From a virus: 39,824 nt of DNA. Under the pieces are notes generated by a model that was given only the letters and a program-made list of their open reading frames with translations, was not told the DNA's origin and ran no database searches. The translations under genes and the position numbers were made by a program. This document shows positions 1 through 8,588 of the stretch, piece after piece. Position 1 is the first letter of the stretch. Every line of letters starts with the position of its first letter. Location: positions 1 to 39,824 of IMG/VR virus record IMGVR_UViG_3300046000_010979, one strand, 5' to 3'.

Positions 1-129
1 GGGCCGCCTCGGCGCGCCGTGTTCCATTCTTATATACCATAACCATTCCCAGAATTTATTCCAATGCCTCCAGTCGCTGATACCCTAATGGCCGAGCAAT
101 ACGGCGTCCCTGTCTCTCTGATCACCACC
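1..129. repeat. Left copy of terminal overlap (genome circularises)
   Basis: Bases 5-129 are identical to 39700-39824; bases 1-4 also match apart from one C/T difference at position 4. The repeat covers the leader and the first codons of the first gene. An exact overlap of 125 bases at the two contig ends is what a circular or terminally redundant phage genome gives on assembly. A true short direct terminal repeat would look the same. Confidence 0.93.
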
Positions 130-555
130 CACCGCGAGCAGGTGCTCAAGGAGGGCACGCACTGGCAGCGGGATGGGAAGCGCATCCTTTGGCTGGCCGC
201 GGGCCTCTCTGCCATCGAGGAGCTGGTGGCTGGGCTAGACCCTGAAAAAAAAGACGGGGGGGCGCCCGTGGTGGCCTCGGCGGCGGTGCCCTCCCCACCA
301 CCGCCCCCGGATCCTCCGGAGCCCGTGGCGGCACCGGAGCGGCGCAAGGCGATGGCCCGCGTCTACCTGAAGCACCCCAACCCCTGCTGGGTGAAGTGCC
401 ACATCCCCACCGAGCCGGATGCCGGCACCTTCGACGTCCGCATCCGCAACTCCAACCTCCTCGGCCCCAAGGCCCAGATCCCCGTCGAGCAGCAGCCGGA
501 CGGCACCTGGGTCTGCGTCCACCCTCACTACACCCCCAAGCCTTACCGCGCATGA
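64..555 (+). CDS. Putative phage DNA-binding protein, function unknown
   Basis: 163 residues. The first 60 residues look like a small helix-turn-helix or winged fold of a type common at the start of phage replication regions (pattern LITTHREQVLKEGTHW, then an AGLSAIEEL helix). A proline- and alanine-rich linker (about 65-105) leads to a C-terminal part with KHPNPCWVKC and VRIRNSNLLGPKAQI, which recalls a family of phage proteins of unknown function. The stop overlaps the next start in ATGA, so it is translationally coupled to the initiator-like gene. ATG 88 is an alternative start. The gene spans the contig join: its first 66 bases occur again at 39759-39824. A DNA-binding or regulatory role is inferred. 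Confidence 0.8.
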   Translation: MPPVADTLMAEQYGVPVSLITTHREQVLKEGTHWQRDGKRILWLAAGLSAIEELVAGLDPEKKDGGAPVVASAAVPSPPPPPDPPEPVAAPERRKAMARVYLKHPNPCWVKCHIPTEPDAGTFDVRIRNSNLLGPKAQIPVEQQPDGTWVCVHPHYTPKPYRA

Positions 556-1529
556 TCATTCAATCCGATTTCCTGACCCACTGGAAGGTCCACGCCCTCT
601 CCGGCATCATCGGCCGGGCGGAAGCCCTCACCGCTTTGCTGGCGCTCTGGGGCCACTGCCAGAACTCCCGGACTTATGTCTTTGAGTTCACCCTGCCCAT
701 GCTGGCGGGGATCTGCCAATACCAAGGCAACGCCGCCACCCTGCACCAGGCCATGCTCGACTGCCGGCTGCTCGACCCCCTCGAAGACGGCAAGTATGAG
801 GTCCACGGCTGGGCCGAAAAAAACGCCAGCTATGTCTCCTGCTGGGCCAACGGAGCCAAGGGTGGAACCAAAAAAAACCCATCGGCTACCCCAAACGCAT
901 CACAGGGCATCCCATCGGCTACCCCAAACAACCCGATGGGTAACCCATCGGCTACCCATCGGGTACCTATAGGACCCCCTTGTGAAGAGAAGGAAGAGAA
1001 GGAAGAGAATAGAAAAGAAAAGAAGGAAGGAACCGTGCCTGCCGGCCCGGCGGCTTCCATGATTTTCTGGGATCTCGCCTCCGGCTGGACAGGCTTCACC
1101 CCTGTCCTCCGTGAAAACCTCACCAAGGCATTCCCGGGCATCGATGTGGATCTGGCCTGCATGGAGACAGACCGCTGGCTGCGCGACAACCCCGGCAAGG
1201 CCGGCAAGAAAAACTGGCTGAGCTTCCTCACCAACTGGCTGAGGAGATCCTCCCCGTCTGGAGACAGTGCGGATGACAGCACTAGCCAAAATCACGCACA
1301 AAAAAATGAAGACGCGACCCGCCCGCCGTTGCACCTGGTGCGGCCGGCCCCGGCAGGGCCATGGCGTGCGGCCTTCACTGCCACCTACAGCCGCCCGGCA
1401 GACATCGACTGGGCCGCCCTGCCTCCCGCCATCCAGCGCGAGATCAAGGACATCCTCGCCGCCGCAGATCCCCTGCAGCTGGCGGCATGGATGGCCCTCG
1501 AAAAAAATGAAAAGAGGGCCGCCGTATGA
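552..1529 (+). CDS. Replication initiator-like protein carrying the putative origin
   Basis: 325 residues. The N-terminal 100 residues (MIIQSDFLTHW..., short helices) resemble the winged-helix replisome-organiser proteins (DnaD/gpO type) that phages encode just upstream of a helicase. Residues 110-140 are three 11-residue repeats, each beginning PSAT, encoded by the iteron DNA. A run of Glu/Lys (about 145-160) follows, encoded by a purine-rich tract. The C-terminal half contains a WLRDNPGKAGKKNWLSFLTNWL segment like those that recruit helicase in primosome proteins. It overlaps both neighbours by 4 bases (ATGA at 552 and at 1526). The initiator role is inferred from position, repeats and helicase neighbour; no single diagnostic motif proves it. 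Confidence 0.75.
   Translation: MIIQSDFLTHWKVHALSGIIGRAEALTALLALWGHCQNSRTYVFEFTLPMLAGICQYQGNAATLHQAMLDCRLLDPLEDGKYEVHGWAEKNASYVSCWANGAKGGTKKNPSATPNASQGIPSATPNNPMGNPSATHRVPIGPPCEEKEEKEENRKEKKEGTVPAGPAASMIFWDLASGWTGFTPVLRENLTKAFPGIDVDLACMETDRWLRDNPGKAGKKNWLSFLTNWLRRSSPSGDSADDSTSQNHAQKNEDATRPPLHLVRPAPAGPWRAAFTATYSRPADIDWAALPPAIQREIKDILAAADPLQLAAWMALEKNEKRAAV
878..1032. other. Putative replication origin: iterons plus purine-rich tract inside the initiator gene
   Basis: The core CCCATCGGCTACCC occurs at 878, 911 and 944, exactly 33 bases apart. A further direct copy, CCCATCGGGTACC, starts at 955, and an inverted copy (CCCGATGGG) lies at 932-940. Downstream, 982-1032 is an almost pure purine strand rich in GAAGGAAGA and AAAAG. 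Iterons followed by an asymmetric, easily opened tract inside an initiator gene is the layout of the lambda origin in gene O. The repeats are also in frame as 11-residue protein repeats, so protein selection could explain part of the pattern. Confidence 0.6.
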
Positions 1530-3028
1530 GCCAGGAGCCCCTGAAAATCCCCCACCAGCCGGAGTCGGAGCTGGCGCTGCTGGCCTGCCTGCTGATGGAC
1601 CCGCCGCGCATGGATGGCATCACCGCCCGCGTCAGCGAGGACTGGTTCTACTCCGGCACCCACAAGCAGCTCTGGCAATGCCTGCACCACTTCCACACCA
1701 CGGGCGCCGCCTTCGATCCGCTGGCCATCATCGCATGGGCCAAGGCAAATGCTGACGAGGCCGTGCGGAAAAATGTGCCGTCCATCGAAAAACGGTGCGC
1801 CGAGCTGGTCAGCTACGTGCCCAGCACCACCAACTTCGACACCTACTTCGGCGTGGTGGAGGACGCAGCGATGCGCCGCCGGCTCATGCGCATGGGCCGG
1901 GCCCTGCACCATGCGGCCAACGACACCAGCCAGCCGTGGAAGGCCGCCATGGACGAGGCCGAGGCCAGCCTCTACGGCCTGCGCGAGATCCAGAGCATCA
2001 AGGGCAGCCGCCCGGTGCGCGAGGTCCTGAATGAGGTGGTGGACGCCTTCGAGATCCGGCACCAGCGCCGCGGAGATGCCACCATGGGCGTGCCCACCGG
2101 CTTCGCCGACATCGACCGGATGATCAACGGATTCCAAGGCGGCCAGCTCATCACCATCGGCGCGCGTCCGGCCATGGGAAAGACGGCCATCTTGTGGAAT
2201 TTCATCGAGGGCATGACCATCGACCACCCCTATCCGGCGCCCGGCTGCTTCTACTCGCTGGAAATGCGGGACAGCGAGATCGTGGAGCGTGGCGTCCTTG
2301 GGCGGGCCGCGGTGAATTTCTCCAAGGGGCGCACCGGGATGTTTTCCGCCGGCGATTTCGCCCAGATCGGGCAGCAGGTGAAGGAGATCGGGAACAGCCC
2401 CCTCTACCTCTTCGACGGCTACAACATGACGATCGGCGATATGTGCGCGCAGATCCGCAGCGACGTCCGCCGGTGGGGCATCAAATACGCCGCCATCGAC
2501 TACGGCCAGCTGCTCAAGGCCAGCAGCAAACGGGCGCAAAAGGAGAAGCGCCTCGAGGTCGAGGAAACGTGGGAACTGCTGAAAGGCGTGGCCAAGGCCC
2601 TCGACATCCCCATCATCCTGCTGGCGCAGTGCGGCCGCGGCGCGGATGACAACCCCAGCCGCCCGCCCCAGCTCAAGGACCTGCAGGAATCCAGCGCCAT
2701 CGAGAAGTTTTCCGACATCGTGGCCTTCATCCACCGGACCAGCTATTACATCCCCTGGCCCCGGGTGAAGGAGGACTCGAAAGACGAATGGGAGACCAAG
2801 GCCAAGGACTGGGAAAAGGAAACCGGTCGCAGCTTCCCGGTAGGTGAGGACGACGACCGCACCGCCGGCCAGCGGATGTACGATTCTTGGGCGCAATTTA
2901 TCATCGCCAAGCAGCGGAACGGCGCGGTGGGGCCGGTGGACCTCATCTTCCACGCACACCGGGCCCGGTTCTCCGGCCGCACCGGCAAGATATTCTCCAA
3001 CAACCCAGCAGAACGCCAACACCACTAA
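1526..3028 (+). CDS. dnaB-like: DnaB-family replicative DNA helicase
   Basis: 500 residues. Ring helicase that unwinds DNA at the replication fork. An N-terminal DnaB-like helical domain (about 10-150; SELALLACLLMD, with TGAAFDPLAI) is followed by a RecA-type motor. Walker A is GARPAMGKT (212-220), Walker B is AAIDYGQLL (322-330), and the late arginine-finger motif region is DLQESSAIEKFSDIV (385-399). Length and order fit a full DnaB with an insertion after about 410 (charged, Lys/Glu rich). The start overlaps the initiator stop in ATGA, so the two are coupled. The primase is a separate gene at 9169, so helicase and primase are split here, unlike the fused T7 gp4. Confidence 0.95.
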   Translation: MSQEPLKIPHQPESELALLACLLMDPPRMDGITARVSEDWFYSGTHKQLWQCLHHFHTTGAAFDPLAIIAWAKANADEAVRKNVPSIEKRCAELVSYVPSTTNFDTYFGVVEDAAMRRRLMRMGRALHHAANDTSQPWKAAMDEAEASLYGLREIQSIKGSRPVREVLNEVVDAFEIRHQRRGDATMGVPTGFADIDRMINGFQGGQLITIGARPAMGKTAILWNFIEGMTIDHPYPAPGCFYSLEMRDSEIVERGVLGRAAVNFSKGRTGMFSAGDFAQIGQQVKEIGNSPLYLFDGYNMTIGDMCAQIRSDVRRWGIKYAAIDYGQLLKASSKRAQKEKRLEVEETWELLKGVAKALDIPIILLAQCGRGADDNPSRPPQLKDLQESSAIEKFSDIVAFIHRTSYYIPWPRVKEDSKDEWETKAKDWEKETGRSFPVGEDDDRTAGQRMYDSWAQFIIAKQRNGAVGPVDLIFHAHRARFSGRTGKIFSNNPAERQHH

Positions 3029-3032
3029 CCTT

Positions 3033-3320
3033 ATGAAATGTGACTGCCCTGAATGCCTCGGATCTGGCCAGATCCCGTGCCCCGAATGCGCCGGCGATGG
3101 CGATGTGAACATCCCTATCGAGCGCATCAAGCTGGATCCGGACGCCGCGCATTACCTTGCGCTGCTGGCGGTCCAACAAGACGCCGACCGAGTGATCCGG
3201 CAGAGCGCCGAGCTGGCCAACCTCAAGCCGCACCGCGCCGAGAGTTACGCGCGGCAGACGGCCGCCTGCCTCGCCATCCTCGATCACGAGGCCCAAACCA
3301 TCAAATCCACTCCCGCCTGA
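3033..3320 (+). CDS. Small DnaJ-type zinc-finger protein
   Basis: 95 residues. The N-terminus has two CxxCxGxG-like knuckles, CPECLGSG (5-12) and CPECAGDG (16-23), as in the zinc-binding region of DnaJ, so it probably binds one zinc ion. The rest is helical and alanine-rich with no recognised motif. It begins 4 bases after the helicase stop (leader CACTAACCTT, no Shine-Dalgarno). A role with the replication proteins is inferred only from position. Confidence 0.8.
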   Translation: MKCDCPECLGSGQIPCPECAGDGDVNIPIERIKLDPDAAHYLALLAVQQDADRVIRQSAELANLKPHRAESYARQTAACLAILDHEAQTIKSTPA

Positions 3321-3321
3321 C

Positions 3322-3810
3322 ATGACCGCTCCCCGCTCCTTCAGCTACCGCGTCCTCCCGGCCCGCCCACCCAAGCCGCCGGTCGTCCCCTATCGGGACC
3401 TCACCGGCCTGCGGTTTGGGAATCTGGTGGTGCTTGGCTTCCTCTACTGCCGGGATAAAAAAGCCTGGTGGAACTGCGTCTGCGACTGCGGCGGCAAGTG
3501 CAACCAAGTGGTGGTCCGCGGGGACAAGCTGACCTGCGGGCAGACCCGGTGCTGCTCCTGCCGGATGGCCTATCCCACAGCCCCGAAAAATCCGCCCATC
3601 AAGGCGCGCCTCGGCACCACGCAGGACGGCGGCATGGTGCTTTCCGCCCCTCATGCCCCGCCCCCCCGCCGCGTCTACACCCCAGAGGAGCTGGCCGCCG
3701 CAGAGCTACTGAGCGCCCGCCAGATGCTGGAGCGCCGGGCGCCCCTCTCTGAAATCGCCGCTTACCTCGGCTGCGATATCGCCACCGCCAAACAACGCCT
3801 CGCTGCATAG
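3322..3810 (+). CDS. Zinc-finger protein with C-terminal helix-turn-helix
   Basis: 162 residues. Residues 26-80 follow a pattern seen at the front of many phage AP2/HNH-type DNA-binding proteins: DLTGLRFGNLVVLGF, a CVCDCGG cluster (Cys 52, 54, 56, 60) and a second cluster (Cys 72, 77, 78, 80). Residues 130-162 look like a helix-turn-helix (PLSEIAAYLGCDIATAKQRL). No HNH nuclease residues are visible, so this is probably a DNA-binding regulator or an endonuclease remnant. It starts 1 base after the preceding stop. Confidence 0.75.
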   Translation: MTAPRSFSYRVLPARPPKPPVVPYRDLTGLRFGNLVVLGFLYCRDKKAWWNCVCDCGGKCNQVVVRGDKLTCGQTRCCSCRMAYPTAPKNPPIKARLGTTQDGGMVLSAPHAPPPRRVYTPEELAAAELLSARQMLERRAPLSEIAAYLGCDIATAKQRLAA

Positions 3811-3819
3811 CCCTCCCTT

Positions 3820-4023
3820 ATGACCATCATCACCAAAAAAATCACCGTCCACTCCGACGACGGAGACCGCGACTATCCCGGCACCCTCGATATCTGCATG
3901 GACGCCACCCAAATGGATTGCCCCGTCACCTTCTACTCAGACGAGAAACCCGTTTTCTCCCTGGCCGCCGCCGAAATCCCCGCATTCTGCGACGCCCTCC
4001 GCGCCATAAATTTCTCCGCCTGA
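3820..4023 (+). CDS. Small conserved-looking protein, unknown function
   Basis: 67 residues, acidic, probably mixed alpha/beta (alternating hydrophobic strands in MTIITKKITVHSDDGD and VTFYSDEKPVFSL). No motif recognised. The start follows a C-rich leader (CCCTCCCTT) and lies between two functional genes on the same strand with short spacers, which supports it being real. It ends 8 bases before the large terminase start. Confidence 0.6.
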   Translation: MTIITKKITVHSDDGDRDYPGTLDICMDATQMDCPVTFYSDEKPVFSLAAAEIPAFCDALRAINFSA

Positions 4024-4031
4024 TCTCTGCC

Positions 4032-5933
4032 ATGGATTCCCTGCAACTCGCCGTAGACGCCCAGCCGGAGCACCCGGTGTATCCTGCCCTCACCCGGGAG
4101 CAGCTCGAGGCCTTGCCGCCGGCCATGGTGCTGTCTTTGCTCGAGGGGCGGTCCCGCCAGATCAGGCAAGAAAAGGACGACCCTTACCGCTACGGATTTG
4201 AGCCGGAGTTCTGGGACACCATGGACTGGGCGGTGGCGGGCCGGCGGGCGGAGCGGCCGGGGCAGGTGCTGGAAGTGCTCATCCTTGGCGGCAACCGCGC
4301 GGCCAAAACGGAGTTTGCCGCCAAACGCATGATTCAGGGGATCGTGGGGAATCAGGAGTGGGAATGCCTGATGCTGCACGCCGACGAGCCTGCCAGCCGC
4401 GCCGTCCAGCAAAAGCGCAGCTGGAAATACCTGCCGCCGGAGTGGAAGCCCAGCAGCGGGAAGGCCAAGAAGACCATCACCACCAAGCTGAACTACAATG
4501 AATTGTCAGGATTCACCGAGAACGCCTTCGCGCTGAGCAATTCCTCGCACGGCAGGTTCAAGTTCTACTCTGCGGACGTCACCAGCCTCGAGGGCATGGA
4601 GTTTGATAGTGCGTGGAGCGATGAGCTGATCCCGCTCAACTGGGTGGATGCCGTGGAGTTCCGGCTACTGACCCGGGCGGAGCGCACCCGTCGGCTGGCC
4701 CTGCAGCTGGTGCCCCTGCTGCGCGCCAAGGAGGCGGACCCGTCGATGAAGTTCCCGCGGGAGCTACTGGCCGGGCTCTACCAGGGCGTGCATCTCATAA
4801 CATTTACCCCCATCCTTGGATTCACGCCCACCTGCGGGCGGTTCCTCACCGGCGCCCGCACCGTGCGGGATGTGGAGGCGGAGCTGCTGCCCTACACCGC
4901 GCCGGATGGGACGGTGGGATTCCGGCGGGTGCCGCGCCTGCAGATCGGCAAAGAGGGGCACCGGCTGATCGGCTACTTCCACACCTACGACAACAAATAC
5001 GGCGGGAACTGGGAAGGCATGAAGGCCAAGCTGGCCCACGCCACCGAGCGGAAGATCAAGGAGCGCGCCTACGGGGTGCCGGAGGCGGCGTTCGATACCC
5101 GATTCCCCATGTTCGGCCCGGCCAGCCATGTCAGGGCGGAGAATTTCACGCCACAGGTGGCCACGTGGTATCAGATCGTGGACCCCTGCCCGGGGAGGAA
5201 TTTCTCCATGATCTGGGTGGCGGTGAATGCGCTAGGGGAAAGTTTCATTGCCCGGGAGTGGCCGCAGGAGGACGACTACATCCCCGGCATCGGCAGCCCC
5301 GGGCCGTGGTCCGTGCCTAGTACCGGCACCCGGAAGGACGGGGACCGGGGGCCGGCGCAAAAGCCCTTCGGGTTTGGCATCAAATCCTACAAACGCGAGA
5401 TCGCCCGGGTGGAGCGGGAGCTTTACCGCCTGCTGCACCCTGGCGAATCTGCCGCCAGCCGGAAGCGCATCACCGTCTTCAAGCGCATCATGGATAGCCG
5501 CGGCGGCGCCGCCCCCACCCTCGCCCACGAAAGCCCCAAGACCCTGATCGACCTCTTCGCCGAGACGGACGCCGACGACCAAGAGGACGAGGAATACTTC
5601 TTCGACCCGTCCAGCAAATCCCTCACCGGAGAGGGCGGGAACGGCGGGATCATGGACGGGGTGGAGATGGTCAACGACTTGTTATTCTACGACGAGACCA
5701 CCGCCACCCTCGACGCCAGCGGCGAGCGCATGACCTTCGCCGGCACAGCCCCCCGGCTCTACGTCTGCCTGCGCTGCACCAACACCATCAACGCCCTCGC
5801 CACGTGGACCGGAGCGGACGGCCAGAAGGGTGCCTGCAAGGACTTTGCCGATCTCCCCCGCTACTTCGCCCAGTGCGGCCCGGAATATTTCCCCGAAACC
5901 AACGGCCGCCCGCGGGGCGGCGGCACATTTTAG
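4032..5933 (+). CDS. terL: Terminase large subunit (DNA packaging motor)
   Basis: 633 residues. Packages phage DNA into the prohead: an N-terminal ATPase and a C-terminal RNase H-like nuclease. The Walker A variant is LGGNRAAKT (85-93) and Walker B is FDSAWSDE (191-198) ending in the catalytic Glu. The nuclease half begins near 380 with QIVDPCPGRNF (Asp 384) and has a late acidic residue in GIMDGVEMVNDLL (Asp 542), positions typical of the metal ligands. The start chosen is ATG 4032, just after the upstream gene's stop; the frame stays open further upstream but would overlap that gene. The C-terminal CLRCTN..GACKDF stretch is an extra Cys-containing tail. Confidence 0.92.
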   Translation: MDSLQLAVDAQPEHPVYPALTREQLEALPPAMVLSLLEGRSRQIRQEKDDPYRYGFEPEFWDTMDWAVAGRRAERPGQVLEVLILGGNRAAKTEFAAKRMIQGIVGNQEWECLMLHADEPASRAVQQKRSWKYLPPEWKPSSGKAKKTITTKLNYNELSGFTENAFALSNSSHGRFKFYSADVTSLEGMEFDSAWSDELIPLNWVDAVEFRLLTRAERTRRLALQLVPLLRAKEADPSMKFPRELLAGLYQGVHLITFTPILGFTPTCGRFLTGARTVRDVEAELLPYTAPDGTVGFRRVPRLQIGKEGHRLIGYFHTYDNKYGGNWEGMKAKLAHATERKIKERAYGVPEAAFDTRFPMFGPASHVRAENFTPQVATWYQIVDPCPGRNFSMIWVAVNALGESFIAREWPQEDDYIPGIGSPGPWSVPSTGTRKDGDRGPAQKPFGFGIKSYKREIARVERELYRLLHPGESAASRKRITVFKRIMDSRGGAAPTLAHESPKTLIDLFAETDADDQEDEEYFFDPSSKSLTGEGGNGGIMDGVEMVNDLLFYDETTATLDASGERMTFAGTAPRLYVCLRCTNTINALATWTGADGQKGACKDFADLPRYFAQCGPEYFPETNGRPRGGGTF

Positions 5934-5935
5934 GG

Positions 5936-6005
5936 AAGAAGTCAGTGATCAGAAATCAGAAGTCAGTCAACCAACCGACCGCCAACCGCCAACTGCCAAC
6001 CGTAT
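5936..6005. repeat. Heptamer repeat spacer between terL and next gene
   Basis: Directly after the terL stop there are degenerate TCAG-containing heptamers (AGTCAGTGATCAGAAATCAG and so on, about 5940-5974), then CCAACCG-type heptamers (about 5975-6000) leading into a C-rich leader before ATG 6015. It is the same kind of spacer seen at other gene boundaries in this genome. Confidence 0.75.
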
Positions 6006-6014
6006 TTCCCCACC

Positions 6015-6218
6015 ATGCCCCCGCCCACCAAACTTCTGACCCGTTCCGCCGCGCTGGCATTCCTTGCGGACTATGGTATCAAGCCGACGACTTTTGATAA
6101 GTGGCGTGTAACCCAGGACCTCCGCCCCGTCCGCCTGCCCGGCCACCGCTGGGAGCACTACCGGCCTGCCGACCTCCACCGGCTGGCCAACCCACCCAAC
6201 CCCACCAACACGCCCTGA
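6015..6218 (+). CDS. Small winged-helix (excisionase/MerR-like) protein
   Basis: 67 residues. The pattern LLTRSAALAFLADYGIKPTT, then FDKWR, a basic wing (PVRLPGHRWEHY) and a closing helix RPADLHRLA match the small winged-helix fold of excisionases and of lambda Nu1-type small terminases. It sits between terL and portal, 1 base from the portal start, so a packaging role (small terminase) is possible, although small terminases usually precede terL. A regulatory role is the alternative. Confidence 0.65.
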   Translation: MPPPTKLLTRSAALAFLADYGIKPTTFDKWRVTQDLRPVRLPGHRWEHYRPADLHRLANPPNPTNTP

Positions 6219-6219
6219 C

Positions 6220-8466
6220 ATGAAAGACGATACCCTGACCCACCTCGACCCCCGCGCCACGCCCAACCCCGCGCACCTGATCGATCAGGTGGAACACGCC
6301 CTGCTCACGGCCAACACCCTCGGATTCTTTGATAGGATGCAGTCCGCGCATGAGACGCGGGACTGCCTGTGGGCTAACAAATCCCGCGACGGCCGCAAGC
6401 AGGAATCCGAGGACCACAAGACCCCGGCCTTCCCGTGGGACGGGGCGCCGGACACGGAGAGCCGACTGGTGGACGAGACCATCAATGAATTCACCGACCT
6501 CAGCATGGTGGCGCAGAGCCTGGCCAATTTCCAACTGTCCCCCCGCAGCCTGACGGCGCCGGATGACACCGGCCGCACCGCGGCGATGTGGAAGCAGGTC
6601 CATGCCTACTACCTCGAGCAATTCCTGCCGGAGCAGGAAGACCAGGCGGGGCAGTTCATCGACACCGCCATGGAGCTGGGGCATAGCATCATGCGGGTTT
6701 CCTGGCATGAGACCAAGACCCTGCAGAAACGGACCATCGGGGTGGAGCAGGTCATGCAGATGTTCCTCGAGGCCGCCACGCTGGAAGTGATGGCGCAGCT
6801 GGCGCCCGGGGAGATGGTGAATCCACAGACCGGCCAGCCAGAGATGACCCCGGAGCTGCAGGCCATGCTGGCGCAGGAGACCGCCAAGCGGACCCGCTCC
6901 ATGCTGGACGACCCCGCCAACCGCGGGCAACTCAAGGAGGCGGTGCTGGCGATGGATCCTGACATGACCCCGGAGGAAGCCACCCGCGTGGCCACCAGCC
7001 TGCAACGCGGCAAGCCAGCCCTGTACTACGCCACCGTCATTGACGAGGCCCGCCCGACCTGGCGCGCGCTGAAACCCTGGGTCCATGTGTGGTATCCGCC
7101 GGAAACGGAGGACATCACCGCCGCCCCGTGGGTGTGTGAGGCGCTGTGGATGGATGAGGTGACGATGCGCACCATGGCCGAGAGCGAGGGATGGGATGCG
7201 GAATGGGTGGAGCAGGTGCTGCGCCGCCCCGGCCGCAGCATGACCGGCGGCGTGCAGCTGCCGCACTGGGTGATGGGGACGCTGGATGTGGGGATCGGCG
7301 TGAAGGACGACATCATTGACGGCAGCAGCGACACCAAAATGTTCCAAGTGACCATCATGCACTACCGGGCGATCAGCAAAGCCGGGGTGCCGGTGCTGTA
7401 CCGCACCATCCTGCATGGCGCCATCAAGGACAGCTACGGCCTGCACGAGTGCTGCCCATGGGCGCACGGGAAGATGCCCTACGTGCAGCTGAAGCTGCAG
7501 CGGAAGGGCACCCTGCTCAGCTGCCGCGGCATCGCCGAGATCGGCACCGCGCCGCAGCTGGAGATCAAGCTGCAGCGGGACTGCCGCGGCGCCCAAGTGC
7601 AGCTGCGAGCCGCGCCTCCCCTGCAGGAGCCGTGCAACCAGCTGGCCGGCACCACCGCGGTGCGGCCCGGGGAGCGCCTGCCGCTGAAGCGCGCCGGCGT
7701 GGCGGGGGAGTTCCGGTTTCTCGATATCCCGGCCATCGGCAGCGAGTCTGTGGAGATGGAAAACACCACGGTGCAGCGGTGGAACGAGTTCTGGGGGCGC
7801 GGGAATACGGTGGACCCTGACATCCGCCGGGTCCGCCGCCAGGCCATGGTGGATCGGGTGCTCACCGCCATGGCGGAGGTGCATCGCCTGACGTTCAAGC
7901 TGATTCAGGAATTCACCGACGACATCGAGGCCAGCACCATCGCCGGGAAGCCGGTGCAGCTGAGCATCACCCGGGAGGAGATCCAAGGGCAGTTCAACCT
8001 CTCGCTGAAATACGACGTCTCCGACCTCGACCTGGAATACACCGGCAAGGTGATCCAGTTCATCAGTTCCATGCTGGTGCCGCTGGATGTGAATGGAATC
8101 ATCGACCGGAATGAGCTAGTGGCCTTCGCGGCGCGGAAGTTCTCCCCTGACCTGGCCGACCGCATCGTGCGCAATGCCGCGGATGTGCAGCTGAGCGAGA
8201 TCGAGGATGAGCAGGGCGCCATCGCCAAGATGGCCGCCGGCGTGGAGCCGCCATTTAAGGAAGGCAAGAACGCCGCGCTGCGCGCGCAGGTGCTGCGGGA
8301 GAGCGTGGAGAAATCCCCGCGCCTCGCCCAGATGCTGCAGGAAGACCCTGACGTTATGGGGGCAATTTATGAAAACCGGCTGAAGCAATACGACTTCGCG
8401 GTGGAGCAGCAGCAGAACGCGCAGATCGGCCGGGTGGGCGGCAAGCCGTTGCTCGAAACCCCCTAA
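6220..8466 (+). CDS. Portal protein
   Basis: 748 residues. Forms the dodecameric ring through which DNA enters and leaves the head. The order and content fit large podovirus portals: an N-terminal acidic part with TPAFPWDGAPDTESRLVDE (about 68-86), a wing region containing ATVIDEARPTWRALKPWVHV (about 271-290) followed by YPPETEDI, and a long helical C-terminus with a glutamine-rich barrel-like end (EQQQNAQIGRVGG). A large helical insert with glutamate and proline (about 185-265) is present. It directly follows the small winged-helix gene and precedes the scaffold and capsid genes by about 2 kb. Confidence 0.9.
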   Translation: MKDDTLTHLDPRATPNPAHLIDQVEHALLTANTLGFFDRMQSAHETRDCLWANKSRDGRKQESEDHKTPAFPWDGAPDTESRLVDETINEFTDLSMVAQSLANFQLSPRSLTAPDDTGRTAAMWKQVHAYYLEQFLPEQEDQAGQFIDTAMELGHSIMRVSWHETKTLQKRTIGVEQVMQMFLEAATLEVMAQLAPGEMVNPQTGQPEMTPELQAMLAQETAKRTRSMLDDPANRGQLKEAVLAMDPDMTPEEATRVATSLQRGKPALYYATVIDEARPTWRALKPWVHVWYPPETEDITAAPWVCEALWMDEVTMRTMAESEGWDAEWVEQVLRRPGRSMTGGVQLPHWVMGTLDVGIGVKDDIIDGSSDTKMFQVTIMHYRAISKAGVPVLYRTILHGAIKDSYGLHECCPWAHGKMPYVQLKLQRKGTLLSCRGIAEIGTAPQLEIKLQRDCRGAQVQLRAAPPLQEPCNQLAGTTAVRPGERLPLKRAGVAGEFRFLDIPAIGSESVEMENTTVQRWNEFWGRGNTVDPDIRRVRRQAMVDRVLTAMAEVHRLTFKLIQEFTDDIEASTIAGKPVQLSITREEIQGQFNLSLKYDVSDLDLEYTGKVIQFISSMLVPLDVNGIIDRNELVAFAARKFSPDLADRIVRNAADVQLSEIEDEQGAIAKMAAGVEPPFKEGKNAALRAQVLRESVEKSPRLAQMLQEDPDVMGAIYENRLKQYDFAVEQQQNAQIGRVGGKPLLETP

Positions 8467-8480
8467 ACCATTGCCAAAGC

Positions 8481-8588
8481 GGTCAGGAGGCAGAGGTCAG
8501 AAGTCAGTCCCAAACCACTGCTCCGATTCTCTGCCTTCCGGCCGCTACCCTCTGACCACTGACATCTAACCTCTGACCTCTTCCCCCT
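8481..8588. repeat. Intergenic heptamer element, copy A
   Basis: This spacer after the portal stop starts with GGTCAGA-type heptamers and ends with their reverse complement (CTGACCACTGACATC, CTCTGACCTCTT) just before ATG 8589, so it can fold back on itself. Bases 8481-8533 match 15143-15195 at 48 of 53 positions without gaps. Confidence 0.8.

Noticed and set aside
878-967. Iterons as purely protein-level repeats
   Set aside because: Only partly rejected: the 11-residue repeats are real, but the inverted copy and the copy at 955, which is offset in reading frame, are not explained by protein repetition.
1385-3130. Very long minus-strand open frame opposite the helicase (581 codons), and a similar one at 6079-7986 opposite the portal
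   Set aside because: GC-rich codon bias on the plus strand leaves the opposite frame open. The products are low-complexity and the plus-strand proteins carry clear family motifs.
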